Made by a program: the position numbers and the translations under genes
Assembly (NCBI GenBank): GCA_049487715.1
Contig: CP150556.1
Location: 372,001-436,000 of the forward strand
Direction: 5' to 3'
DNA length: 64,000 nt
Source of the DNA: Pycnococcus provasolii
Lineage: Eukaryota; Chlorophyta; Pseudoscourfieldiophyceae; Pseudoscourfieldiales
Shown: positions 9,100-20,300 of the stretch, piece by piece
Layout: each line of letters begins with the position of its first letter
How positions within the stretch are numbered: position 1 is the first letter of the stretch
The notes under the pieces: generated by a model
Database searches by the model: none
What the model was told of the DNA's origin: nothing
The model's input: the letters and a program-made list of their open reading frames with translations, nothing else

Positions 9100-11139
9100 T
9101 CACACGAGTCGCCCTGCGCTGAGCAGAGAGCCTCGTGCACCTGAGCGCGTGCATCGGAAAAGGAGAGCCACAATGAGTGCGGAGACGAGGAAGCCAAGTG
9201 CAACCTCGACAATCACAATGGCCATGTCTCGCGAAGTATTGACTGGTTTGCCGAGCCCTCCAAGTCCATCCTCGCCAATTTTTTGCTCGTCGCGCGCCAT
9301 CGACGCCCTCACATGTCCATACGTTCCAGGATCAAGCCGTTCCGCCACCTCTAGATTTGCCGCGACTTGCTCCGGCGTGGCATCAGTGGCGATAGCATCC
9401 TTGCGCGAGCTCGGTGAGCCGACACCCATTAATCGACGCTCCGTGCACCACCTTCCTGTGAACAGCACATGCTCGAAATTATGATCTGGATCCTCCTTGC
9501 GCCAACCGGTGAGGCCAACCGGAACCTGGGGAACAGGTTTCAGCGGGCACACACACTTGTCGACAGGCGGTACACCTCCCCTTGCATCGTACATGCCTCC
9601 TGCTACGAAACACGAACGCTCGGCGAGGAATCGAAAAGCTTGATACCACAGCGCGTCGCCCACGGCACCAAAGTATGACATCCGCTGACGCTGGCGATCA
9701 CGGCTTGCGTGGAAGATTGGCGCCTCGTCGAAGCGATGCCCAACGCCATCCACCGCGCAGTATGTCGCGTTGTTCAATCCACCGTAGTGTATGCTTCTGC
9801 TCTTGTCGACCATGACGCTCGCTCGACCGGAACCTTCCGTGCGCTTTGTTCCGTCACGCGCCATGTACGCACAGTTTCCCAGCGATCTGCATCGAAAGGC
9901 TGACGACGTGCGCGCCGTGAGCTGGTCGCCGCGCATCGTCGTCTCTCCCACGTGAAGTTTTGTCTCCCCCGACTCGATGGAACGCTTTTTGCCAAGTTCG
10001 AATTTGAGCTCCTCGAGGGTTGGGTCGGCACGTGCGTAGCTGTCGAACATGTGACCCGCACACCCGTTGCCCATGCGACCCCATGTCGTGAACACGTCGA
10101 GCGTTGAAACGCACGGCTTGCTCCCGCGCCTGGACGACATGTCACAGCAGCATGCTTGTGCGTTGCAGCACCCTTGGTCGCTCACCAGCGCGTCGTTCGT
10201 CGCGTGGATGAGCATGAATGGCAGAGGATGTCCCATCTCATTGAATCCGTCGTACACCGTTCCTCCCCACGCCTGCACGGCGAGGAATGGCGAACCACCG
10301 GGTGGAGGGTGCACGGCAAGCAGCGTGGCAAGCATCGCGCCGTTGGAGTGGCCGACGGCGAACAGGGCGTCGGCGGAGATGGCGCGGTGGACGGCGGGAA
10401 CGTGCATGGCGAGATGGTTGATGAATCCGACGTCGTTCAGGCCGTTGGCGAGCGCCGAACCACAGCAAACTTCAGCGTTCCAGGAGGCGGGCGAGCCGGT
10501 ACCCACAGGAATCACGAGAGCAAATCCCCACGCGTCGGCGATGGGAGCAAACGCATCGTACGTGATACGAGGCGTGCATCCAAAGCAGTGCAGGAGGACA
10601 ATCGTCGGAAGTTTGACCGCCGGGTCATCTTGCGCCTCGGGTGAACCGCAGTACCCGGGTGGCAGGTGAACGAAGTACTCACGCTCGCTTCCTTCGAAGG
10701 TGTATGAGTTGGACTTCATCTGGTCAACCGTTTCGCATCCGATGGGAAGTGGTCGCATGCTCCTGGTCTCGTTGTCGTCGTTGGAAGTTGCTGTCGTCCT
10801 CTGCGGAAAGACGCCGTCCGGGTGCTCCGCCTTGAAGTCACGAACCGTCTGCGCCTTCGGCTCCGGCGTGTCGACGCGCGCGTGCCTTGGCAGGATCTTA
10901 GCCATCCAAGACCGCGTGTCCACCTTAACCACCTTGCCGCTGGCGGGAAGGCGGTACTCCGCGTGGCGTCCCGTCTCCAGCGCGCGGCCGTCCGTGTCGC
11001 CCGCGACGAACGAGTCGTCAGACTGCGCGAAACAACAACGAGGACCGACGAGAAAGAGACAGACCAACGAGACCAAGACGAAGCGAGCAGGACGAAGCGA
11101 GCAAGACCAAGAGAGCGGGCGCCGGGCCAAAGAGCCCAT
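9100..11139 (-). CDS. Secretory-pathway alpha/beta hydrolase (PHB-depolymerase/feruloyl-esterase-like) with C-terminal membrane helix
   Basis: Predicted serine esterase. From the ATG at 11139 the product is 679 residues: a signal peptide (SLRPARFVLVSLVCLFLVG), a luminal or extracellular hydrolase domain, and a C-terminal transmembrane helix (VIVEVALGFLVSALIVALLF) with a basic tail. Visible hydrolase motifs are LLHCFGC after the first strand, the nucleophile elbow GHSNGA, an acid candidate in HATNDALVS, and a His in GVGHRFDEAP. The arrangement resembles LpqC/PHB depolymerase-type esterases. A Cys-rich loop (CCNAQACCCD) after the acid motif is unusual. The frame stays open upstream to 11334, but that part is Gly-rich, so the start that exposes the signal peptide is preferred. 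The natural substrate is unknown. It is convergent with kinesin-14. Confidence 0.8.
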   Translation of the reverse strand: MGSLARRPLSWSCSLRPARFVLVSLVCLFLVGPRCCFAQSDDSFVAGDTDGRALETGRHAEYRLPASGKVVKVDTRSWMAKILPRHARVDTPEPKAQTVRDFKAEHPDGVFPQRTTATSNDDNETRSMRPLPIGCETVDQMKSNSYTFEGSEREYFVHLPPGYCGSPEAQDDPAVKLPTIVLLHCFGCTPRITYDAFAPIADAWGFALVIPVGTGSPASWNAEVCCGSALANGLNDVGFINHLAMHVPAVHRAISADALFAVGHSNGAMLATLLAVHPPPGGSPFLAVQAWGGTVYDGFNEMGHPLPFMLIHATNDALVSDQGCCNAQACCCDMSSRRGSKPCVSTLDVFTTWGRMGNGCAGHMFDSYARADPTLEELKFELGKKRSIESGETKLHVGETTMRGDQLTARTSSAFRCRSLGNCAYMARDGTKRTEGSGRASVMVDKSRSIHYGGLNNATYCAVDGVGHRFDEAPIFHASRDRQRQRMSYFGAVGDALWYQAFRFLAERSCFVAGGMYDARGGVPPVDKCVCPLKPVPQVPVGLTGWRKEDPDHNFEHVLFTGRWCTERRLMGVGSPSSRKDAIATDATPEQVAANLEVAERLDPGTYGHVRASMARDEQKIGEDGLGGLGKPVNTSRDMAIVIVEVALGFLVSALIVALLFRCTRSGARGSLLSAGRLV

Positions 11140-11556
11140 ACCCAAAGAGCCGAAAGAGCCGAAAGAGCGTGAGCGGCCAACCCCCCCAGAGCCCCCCAAA
11201 GCAACAAACCCGCCTACTCTGTGGAGGGCCACACCCTCCACACAAGCGCCGCGGCCGACGACTCCTCCCAAACCGCCACCGCCACCAGCAGGGCCACACC
11301 CTCCTCCTAAACTCGAGACGTGGTGGGACGCCATTGTATTTCACGGCGCAGATGAAACAACAGTGATGCAAGGGGGGGGATGAAGCGAGGTAAGGCGCGA
11401 TCGCGAAGAGAGGGGAAAGGGAAGGGAAGAATTCTCCGGGTCGGGTGGGAAGAGGATAAACCCGGGATCCCTCGCTGGTCACTGGTCCCTGGTCCCTGGT
11501 CCCCTCGCGAAAAATGTCCCCTCCGTCAGGTTCGAAAGAAGCACAAGGTTACTGGC

Positions 11557-12060
11557 CTACGACTGCACGCCCTCGCGCAAAATGTCGTACGGGAAGGGCG
11601 TGACGAGCTCGACGTCGCCAGCCACCTCCGCGCCCTCGTGAGGGCCCGCGGGCTTGCGCTTCACGATAAGGTGCTCGCCGCGCTTCTTCGCCTCAGCCTT
11701 GCGTGCGTCGTTGTCAGCACGGCGCGCCAGGAACTCCTCGCGGCACCGCGACGGCTGCACGTGCTCGATGCGAACGTGAATTCGCTTCTTCATGAACGTT
11801 CCCTTCACCTTCTTGAACACCTCCACGCCGACGCTGCGCTTGTTCACGTTCCACACGACGCCAGTCTTGCCGTGGTAGAACTTATAAGGCATGCCGAGCT
11901 GCACCGCGGCGTTCGCCTTAATGTCGACGTACTCTCCGATGCGGTACGTGCGCAGGTAGGTCGTCAACGGGATGACGCCCTTCTTGCGAAAGTCGCGGCT
12001 GAAGAGGTCGCGCGTCTTGGCGCGCAGACCCTTGGTGCGTCCACACGGTCCGTTTCCCAT
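11557..12060 (-). CDS. RPL21: 60S ribosomal protein eL21
   Basis: Large-subunit ribosomal protein eL21, 167 residues. Diagnostic stretches are LFSRDFRKKGVIPLTTYLRTY, VDIKANAAVQLGMPYKFYHGK, TGVVWNV, KKRIHVRIEHVQPSRCREEF and a TPFPYDIL C-terminus. Length is slightly above the usual 160. The ATG at 12060 gives a normal short basic N-terminus. Directly upstream on the coding strand is a (CA)n tract followed by CAACAAAACAG, which resembles the acceptor end of a 5' UTR intron, so part of the leader may be spliced. It diverges from the desaturase gene. Confidence 0.92.
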   Translation of the reverse strand: MGNGPCGRTKGLRAKTRDLFSRDFRKKGVIPLTTYLRTYRIGEYVDIKANAAVQLGMPYKFYHGKTGVVWNVNKRSVGVEVFKKVKGTFMKKRIHVRIEHVQPSRCREEFLARRADNDARKAEAKKRGEHLIVKRKPAGPHEGAEVAGDVELVTPFPYDILREGVQS

Positions 12061-12920
12061 GGCTCACTGTTTTGTTGATGACGGGTATGTGTGTGTGTGT
12101 GTGCGTGATCGTGAGCAAAAGGAATATGAAGATTCGACCCTCGGTCTGTCTGAACAGCCCAACCCAACGACACCACACCACTCCACCCCCCCGCCGCCTT
12201 TCCTTGCCATCGCACGAGCGATGATGAGGGTTGATGAGGTCGTCGGCAAACGTGACGACGCCACAGACGCCCAAGACGCTGAGGACGACCAAGCCACATC
12301 CAAATGCCACCAGTGCGACCCAAACCGCGGCACTCAACCGAAAGCAGCACGAAGTACGACAACAGAGCCGCCACTACCCCCCCAAGCACTCCCTATTCAC
12401 TCCACCAAGCCCAACCGTACGCGTACCTTGTTTGTGCGTGCGAATGCCGGCGAGGGATGCGCGCAGAGCCAAAACCCACGAAGCCGGGGGGAAAGGAAAC
12501 GGCGGCGGTGCAAAAACACGGAGTGAGCCTCAAGGGGTATCCCCAAAAACTGCATCCCATGAACATAGACTGTTTTCGGGGTTGGGGAAAAACAAACTCC
12601 CGGGGAAAATATCGGGGTTTGGAAAGCAAGGGCAAGTGCAAGTTCCCCTTGATTTTGATTTTTCCAGAGCAAATGAGTGGTGAAATGAGTGGCTCGGAAT
12701 CCAGTAGAGCGAACTCGGGGTTCTTCTCCCCATGCTTTTTGAAACCCCGAGTTCAGAGAAGGCCTCTTTTTGCTTCTTCCGCGTCCCCCTTCTCCTCTTC
12801 CCTTCCCTTCCCTCTTCCCCCAGTTCCCGTTCGTCGTCGTCGTCGTCGTCGACGTCACTCCCCTCCCCCTCAGCCTCAGATCACACCAGCTCACTGTTCC
12901 ATTGTCTCTCCAGCATAATC
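12061..12920. promoter_or_regulatory. Intergenic region eL21 / sphingolipid desaturase
   Basis: The 860 bp between divergent starts hold a (GT)n microsatellite at about 12086-12104, a possible eL21 leader intron (acceptor at 12066), a GC-moderate stretch around 12540-12720 containing two near-copies of the word CCCCGAGTTC, and a (CGT)n tract at about 12832-12852 just before the desaturase. Short hydrophobic frames on the minus strand at 12188-12389 are not convincing genes. Confidence 0.4.
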
Positions 12921-13970
12921 ATGTGCAAGTCCTCCTCTCGCCTGGATGCGGTACGACGCACGGCGTTCGCGGAGACGTCCGAGCCCACCGTGCACTTCGA
13001 GCGACGCAAGACCATCACCAAGGCACACCCCGAAGTGAAAGAACTATGCAAGCCGGAACCGCTCACCAAGTACATCGCTTTCGCTACAGTCGCTATGCAG
13101 TTCGCGATCGCAAACTGGGCAGCCACGCAGCCGTTCTGGCTCCTCTTCGCCGTCGCGTACGTCGTCGGTGCCACCGCACACCACAGCCTCTTCCTAGCCA
13201 TACACGAGTTCAGCCACAGCCTGGGAAGTGGGGCGGTCAAAGTGAACGGCAAGACGCTCCTCAGCGCGTCGTCCGCAAATAAGCTGCTCGGCATCTTCTC
13301 CAACGTCAGCATCACCATCCCATACTTCGTCGCGTTTCAGAGGTACCACCTCCTGCACCACAGCCACATTGGTGAGGAGCACATGGACACCGACATCTGC
13401 GGACGTGGTGAGGCTGGCGTGCTGAGCGGGCCGAACGTCAGCAGTTGGCGTCACCGCCTCAACAAGCTGTTCATGGCCACCTTCCACCTCGCCTTCTACG
13501 CGCTCAGGCCCTGCCTGACGATGAGCTCGAAGCTACTGCAGCTCGACTCGTGGTGGATGTTCAACACGTCGCTCGTGATCGCCTCCGACATCCTTGTTTA
13601 CAGTTACCTCGGAGGAGCTCGTGCGCTTCTCTACCTGTTCCTCTCTACCGCTCTCGCTGGGTCGCTTCACCCTTGCGCCGGCCACTTCCTTGCGGAGCAC
13701 TACGTGCTGCCCGAGGCACCGGCGGAGACGTACTCGTACTACGGTTGGTTGAACATCTTCAGCTACAACGTTGGCTACCACAACGAGCACCACGACTTTC
13801 CCCAGGTTGCGTGGACGAGTTTGCCGAAGCTGAAGGCGCTCGTGCCGGAAGTGTACGACACCCTCCCGCAGTGCCCGAGCTGGCCTGGCATGATCTACCG
13901 CTACGTGATGAGCGACGAGCTGTCTGCGTACAACCGCGTGCTTCGCCCGACGAGCGGGAAGGTGCAGTAG
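12921..13970 (+). CDS. DEGS1: Sphingolipid delta-4 desaturase (DES/DEGS family)
   Basis: ER membrane desaturase that introduces the delta-4 double bond into dihydroceramide. The 349-residue product has the N-terminal lipid desaturase motif (VHFERRKTITKAHPEVKEL), several membrane helices, and three histidine boxes for the di-iron centre: HEFSH, RYHLLHHSHIG and YHNEHHDFP. The C-terminus matches family members (WPGMIYRYVMSDELSAYNR). The ATG at 12921 (MCKSSSR) is chosen because it sits just before the family N-terminal motif. The open frame extends to 12732, but that part is Ser/Pro-rich and encoded by a CGT repeat, so it is probably leader. Family length is about 325, so this is near normal. Confidence 0.92.
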   Translation: MCKSSSRLDAVRRTAFAETSEPTVHFERRKTITKAHPEVKELCKPEPLTKYIAFATVAMQFAIANWAATQPFWLLFAVAYVVGATAHHSLFLAIHEFSHSLGSGAVKVNGKTLLSASSANKLLGIFSNVSITIPYFVAFQRYHLLHHSHIGEEHMDTDICGRGEAGVLSGPNVSSWRHRLNKLFMATFHLAFYALRPCLTMSSKLLQLDSWWMFNTSLVIASDILVYSYLGGARALLYLFLSTALAGSLHPCAGHFLAEHYVLPEAPAETYSYYGWLNIFSYNVGYHNEHHDFPQVAWTSLPKLKALVPEVYDTLPQCPSWPGMIYRYVMSDELSAYNRVLRPTSGKVQ

Positions 13971-14357
13971 ATGCCCATATTGTGTTTCCTACTAAAAGTA
14001 ATCAAAACGCACGACACACTCATTTTTTTCCCATCAAATATGTAAGTTACCCGGTACCGTATCAGCCGAGTCAAAGCACAGTACTGTATGAACCATCGTT
14101 ACAGTACCGGCCAATATTGTGGTTAGGGTTAGGGTTAGGGTTAGGGTTAGGGTTGGGCTCCCCGTGCTCTGGATTGGTGGTTCGTTCCCTCCTAAGGTTA
14201 TGTACGAACTATTTGGTACTCAAATACGCCTTCCTCCTTCCTCCCCCCGGTGCCCGGTCAGTTCGTTCTGTTTTGGTCAGCTCCAGTCAAGTTGAATTCG
14301 GGCCCGGGGGTGTTCGTTTGACCGCCTCTTCTTCTTGGACCTTCTCTCTCTCTCGCC
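13971..14357. promoter_or_regulatory. Intergenic region upstream of the 2563-residue protein gene, with telomeric tract
   Basis: This 387-bp interval holds the desaturase 3' end and the promoter of the giant gene. Five perfect TTAGGG units occupy 14123-14152, flanked by a partial and a degenerate unit, about 205 bp before the start codon. A CT-rich stretch (14321-14357) leads into the ATG. No gene is seen. Confidence 0.5.
14123..14157 (+). repeat. Interstitial telomeric repeat, (TTAGGG)5 plus TTGGG
   Basis: Five consecutive TTAGGG units with no mismatch on the plus strand, then one shortened unit, in an intergenic position. Confidence 0.95.
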
Positions 14358-17300
14358 ATGCCCTCTCCCCCTGCGGCCATGCTCCCTCCTGCGGCCTCTG
14401 GGTCAGATTTATACGGCGGCCGGTCGTTCGACCCGGAGGACGAACTCGCGCCGGAGTACGCCTCGTCGTCTCGGAACGTGCTCCACGCGCTCCAACAAAA
14501 GGCAACCTCGCAGGCGGCGGAGGCAAGACTGAGGCAACTTCCAATACCTCCCGCAGCGGAGGCGGAGGCACTGCTTGCGGTACGTCACTGCCGAAGCCGA
14601 AGAGGTACAAACCTGCTCGTGCTTGCTCCCGGCGCACGCGACGGCGCACCTCTGCTTCCCTCGGCCGCGCTTGCCGCGGCGCGCGCTGAACTCAACGGCG
14701 ACTCAAATAAACCTGTCGTGTTGTACCACGCATTTGGCGACCCGGCGTTCAGCCCGTCCCTTCCTCGCGTGCTTGCGTCGCTTGTCGCGTCCTGCCGTGG
14801 TACTCTGCACAGCGCTGGAATTCCACTACAAGCTGCACGCCAGTACGCCGAAATTGCAACATCTATCGAGGACGACACGTTCGGACGCACGACAGACTCA
14901 CGGCCCACGCCGCCGTGGGCAGCCACCACGTCCCGCCGTTCGGAGCGTCATGCGGCGCAAGTCTTCGCCGCGTTGCTGCGAATGCTCTCACACCACGTCC
15001 CGGTCTACGTGCTGCTAGACAACGTCGACGCCGCCGCCTTCGGTGGAATCGACTCCGCGCTGCTCGACTGCCTGCCCGTTGACCTTCCAACGGCGTGTCG
15101 CGTCGTGCTTCGTATCTCAAGTGGACCGAGTGTCGACAGCTCCCTTGTGCAAACGCTCGTCACAAGCGCGCAGTGGCTACGCGACATGGGAGAAGAGGCG
15201 ATGGCGTGGAAGGATAGAACAAAAAACAACGACGGAGAAACCTCATCGCGAGGTGCGGAATTTGTACGCACTCTTGCGAGCCGTCGTCACGCAACCGATA
15301 TTACCGTTCGCGTGCGACCCGCCGATGAACACGCGGCGCAGGATGCAACGAAGGCCGCGGCCGATGCGCACGATGTGCTTCTCGCGTGTGTGCCACCCGC
15401 GACAGCTGCACGCGCTCTCGCCACGGCTGTCGCTCTGCTGAGTAGCGCGCGTTTCGGACTCTCGGATGAAGCACTTGGCGATGCCATCGCAGCACTTGCC
15501 ACGGACAACACAGGAGAGGCTGCCGCGCTGCGTGGTGCCGTGTCTACACTGCACGAATCGCTTGCGTCGTTGATGTGGCCGGCGGTTGACAGCGGGAGAG
15601 CAAAGCTTTTACCGCGCCTCGCAGTGTGCCCATTCTTCGTATTCGCGATGGAAGCTCGGCTTAGAGGATGTGGTGTCTCCGCACCGTCGTCGGAGCAGAT
15701 GCAATCGCTCCTCGCAGACCTTACACCGCCTGATGCTCATGCTCGTGTGCAGCTGTGGCAGGCGCCGGTGGTGGACATTGGACGCACGCTCTTCGGTACG
15801 TCTGATGCGGCGAATCAAACACTGGCGGCAATGTGGGATGACATGGAGTCTCGCGATGAGGTGGGAGTGCTGCTCACCACATGCGTGGCCGAAAAACGCG
15901 CCGTGAGCACGAAGGTGACTCACGCCAAAGACGAACTTACGGTGCTTGTCAACTGCCAAGTGTGTGGTACCGTCGCAGCCCGCGGCGGTGCACTTCGTTT
16001 CTGCCATGCATGTGGTTCTACGCTTCCCAACTCTTTGCACGATCCGAATGGCGCGATTTTTGACAATCTCGATCATGCCTATGACAAACTGCTGAACCTT
16101 GAGGCGATGAGATCGTCAGACGCACTATGCAATCTTTGTGACGACGGCGACGTGTTGTCGGAGTTGGACGACAATCGCCCACTCATTCGTCAGAGTTGGC
16201 AAGTGGCTGGATCGCAAGTACGCGGGACCATTCTGGATCGTCATGCGGCAAGACATGATCATAATCTCGAGCACACCAGCGACTCTCCGCTGCCACACAG
16301 ACTAGAGCGTAAGGCGCTTCTTGCTCTGGGCCATGGGTTCATCAGCGTTGGGCGTCTGTTAGATGGGTTGCTGTGCATGCTTGCGTCTGCCTGCGTAACC
16401 GCCGCACCGCCGGTAAATAACGAGGAGGAGGATTCGCAGAATGCTCTGCCGGTTCTCGTCGAGGACATGCACGAGCTCGCCCAGACGGTCCTGATCCTAC
16501 CCCAAAAACGTGACTTCACAATCGACACCACGGACTCTACGGTCCGAGCACGTCAGCTAGAGCGGCTCGTGGAATCCGCAAACGCTTTGGATGCTGCGGC
16601 AGATATAATAGGTATGCTTGCCATGAACGCTGCACATGACGACGATACGTGGGACGATGCCGAAAGGCTCGAGGAGCATTCGCGAGCCTGCGTGATGTTC
16701 TCCCAAAATCTACGGAGCACGTATTTTCAGCATGCTGCTAGCATGCCATTCAACGTGTTGAGCGAATTTCCGTATTTCACGAACTCATGCCCCGGCACGT
16801 CGGATGGCGAGGCTGCTCAGATTCGTGCCGCACGGCGCATCGCGCATACTTTCTCTTCCGCGGCATTCAAGCGATCTGAATATTTGTGTCCCTTCGCACC
16901 TGATTCGCGGGGTTTTGACGTGACAACGTGGGTCCCCACGTCTGGTAAGGCAATTCAGGCTAAAGTCGTGCTTCAAGATGCACTAGCGAGACATCGGCGT
17001 GCAATTGCAGTATTGGAGGTATGCATCGACGGGTTAGATCGTCGCGTGCGACATGCTGATTCGCGGGGTGATGCACAGTCAGATACCCGTGGAGTTTGGT
17101 ATTCAACAGCGGCAATTCCCTGGCGACTCTTTGCATCGTGCGATTCCACGTCATGGCGCGACGGCGAGGCTGCGGACTCACTTGTCTGGTCACCGGAAGT
17201 TCCTTCAACGCGGCTTGAGCAGGCTGCACACGACGTGCGTGCCAAACTCATTCCTGCGCTCTCCGAACGTGCCAGCGGCGTCATACCTTCGACGGATTCT

Positions 17301-20300
17301 TTGGACGCGACTTCACCCCAACACGCAGCTCTCGATAGTGCGGCACATCGCGCTTTGCGAACTCTTGTTGAGCTCGAGGCTGCCTTTGCAGATATGGCTG
17401 TTCTGTACACGCGTGTTGCGCACTTTGCACGCCTGCTTGCCTTTCTCGAGCAACTATGCGGTCAGCAGCCAGACGACTTTCAAACAGCCGTGGGCACACT
17501 AAAAACCGTCGTTCGATTTGATGCTCTCGATGGCAAGCCATTTGCAGCCGAGGCGCCGCTCTTGTCGCTTGTTGCCAGCGAGTCGCGCGATGCAGATGGC
17601 TTGACTTCGGATGCCAGAGGATGCGCGATGGGAATTCGAGACGTGGCAATGGCGCTTGTCCGAACGAAGGCGAATTTGAAGATACACCGCATGGCTCCTC
17701 AACTCGCACTTGCAGCCGCCGAAGCGAGCGTTCAGGCTGCGGATGCTGCATCTCGAGTATTCTTGGGAAATCTTGAGCATCATGCTAATGCCTTTACGCT
17801 TGCAGCTGTTATGTCAAAGGCGCGTATCCATCAGTCTGCTGGTGATCATAAAGGCTTCGTGCAGTGCCTGACCGATTCCCTCAAAGCTTTGGAGACGGCG
17901 AGGCGCTCGTCAGTGGGACCCGCGGCACCGCCCACTCGAACGGCATCCGCGGTTGCATATGCGCTTGGCCGTCAGTGCCTCGTGGATGGTGAGCCTCAAC
18001 TCGCATCCGCTCTGCTGCACAAGGCGGCTTTAGGTTTAGCAGCACAAAGCTCGTTGACATCGCAAACGGTGCTTTACGATCTCTTACTGCTCGATGTGGT
18101 CGCTTGCTTTGACCAGGACCGTCCCTCTGATGCTGAGGCTTTGCTGTGGCGTTGTTTGAGAATGCAAACAGAAACGGCTGGACATCGTACGCGTGCAGAG
18201 CTCCTTGCCCTTCTCGCGCGAAGTTTGCTTGCTCAAGACAAGCCGCGGGATGCCGCACAGCTGCTGCGTGAGGCAATTGGCCTGCTATCCGAGGCATGCG
18301 TGCAGTTCGAGACCACCCGCTCACGTGCGGACGGCGGTGCGTTGCGACTCGTCATACATCCTCGCACCGAACCTGCTGGCATCGCTTTCGCAGTTTGCCT
18401 GTGCGGACCGCTGATCCATTTGCTCATGACTCAGCACATGCTTGCAACTTCTGAAAGTCAAGACGCTGCACCTGTCCTAGACAGGGCGGCGGAGACGGCA
18501 TTTGAAGTAATTAGCCGACTCCGCTCTCTCGCCACGCCAACATCTTCTGCTGAATGTGAAGTGGTTCGCGCCGAATTTGCGACTCACTTGCTTGCTGAGT
18601 CTGAACTGCACTTGCTTGCCCCAACAATCAGCCGGCTGGGACGTGAACTGCAGCATGAAGTGGCTCCCCCGCAGACTCCCGGAATCCGTCTTGCACACGC
18701 TGCCTCGCTACCCACATCGTCACGCAAGTCCCTTGCCGCTGCCGTGGATTGTCACCGCAAGGCAACCAACGCCTTACTTCGTGCCTCGTCCTCGCGTGTG
18801 ACATGTGTGCAGCGTCTGTTCTCGCTTTTGCAAAGAAACCCTCTTTGGTTGCAGCTCGCCGATCAAGTTCGGGATGATACGCACGCTGTTCTGAACCGAT
18901 TTATCGTTGCCGTGCAGGACACGGCATGTGACGCGGTCATCGACACAGCTCTAGCACTTTGTGCAATGACACCTGAAAGCCATGAAAGACAGGCGGCAGC
19001 TCTCATGAATCTTCATGGGCGGAAGCGCGCGCTCTCCGCGGATATTGTCGAGGCCCTTGAGTTATGCCTTATGGCGTTGGAGAGTGGAACGCTGCGTTTT
19101 GACGACACGAGTCAGCCTGGTATGCCCGAGCCACTCGTGGTCGCGGTACGTCGTGCGTATGTTGGCTATATGTACTCCATGCAACGTCGTGACGGTGATG
19201 CTCTTCGAACGCTAGGTCAAGCATATCGCGCGCTCGCCATGGCGGATGGTGGTAAAGATGCGGATGTGGCCCGACTGACGATCGGCGCTTGGCTTGACGA
19301 AGTCAAGGCGCGCCTGCACACATCACGCCGCCTACGCGATGTTACCGTCGTTGCGCCATTGCTGACAACTTGGGCGGCAAGACGTACGCCAAATGTTGTT
19401 GAGGTGAAGAATTGCACACTGATCGCAAATCGTTTTCGTGTTGGAGCTCTTCGGGCGCTTTGGAGGCGGGCTGCATGTAGACTCATGTCCAGTCCGTCTG
19501 ATCGAATCGTTTCCTCGCGTAGGGACGTGCAAGCTGCGCTGAATGTTGACGGTGTGCTGATTTACCTCGCAATGTGCCATGCAAGCGCAAAATCAGCTAT
19601 CGGAGGTTTACGAAGGGCTCTCCGCGACTTCGTCAAGTGGAATCCGTGGGATCCAGATGGGCATGCGATTGAGGATTTGTCTTTTGAGGACTTGATGTCG
19701 GCATGCACATGCACTAACGGAGAGTTGAGCCGACCATGCAGCGAGTATTTCAGTCATTTACCCGTTCTCTTCGCCGATGACACAAGCGAAAGTACGGAGA
19801 ATCCGGATGAATTGCTCGAAGTCGTTGCTTCCTTGTGCGGCATACACGCCGAGGCTTTGAGCCTGGCTTTCGAGGCGGCAGTGAAGACACACAACAGTGC
19901 TTCGTCAACCGCAAAACGGCTGGTGAGCGGTCGCGCATGGCCACAAGCACTTGCGGATGCTCGAAATGCCACGGCACAATCTAAATCACCTGATCCCGTG
20001 GTGAGCGCTCCACGCACACTTGTGTACAACGAGCTCGTTTCCACCGACTACATTGCAATTTTGCTGCAACATCCATTGACGGCAGAGCCGGTTCACCGCA
20101 CTCTGTCAGAATTTCTCGCAGCTCCCTCGCCTGGCAAGGGTGAGATGGTCACTTGGGACACACTTGTGGCTCACCTCACCAAATGCGGGTCATCGAGTGG
20201 GGTGAATGTTCTATATGTCGGCTCTTGCGAAGAGCACCTGCACCATCTCGGGGTTGCATCCTCGCAAGATATGGAGGCTGCACACGATGACGCGGGTGAT

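Noticed and set aside
12188-12389. Hydrophobic minus-strand frames upstream of eL21, one with a cornichon-like ADDLINPH word
   Set aside because: Only about 50 meaningful residues, no room for the remaining exons, and two overlapping frames are equally hydrophobic, so composition explains it.
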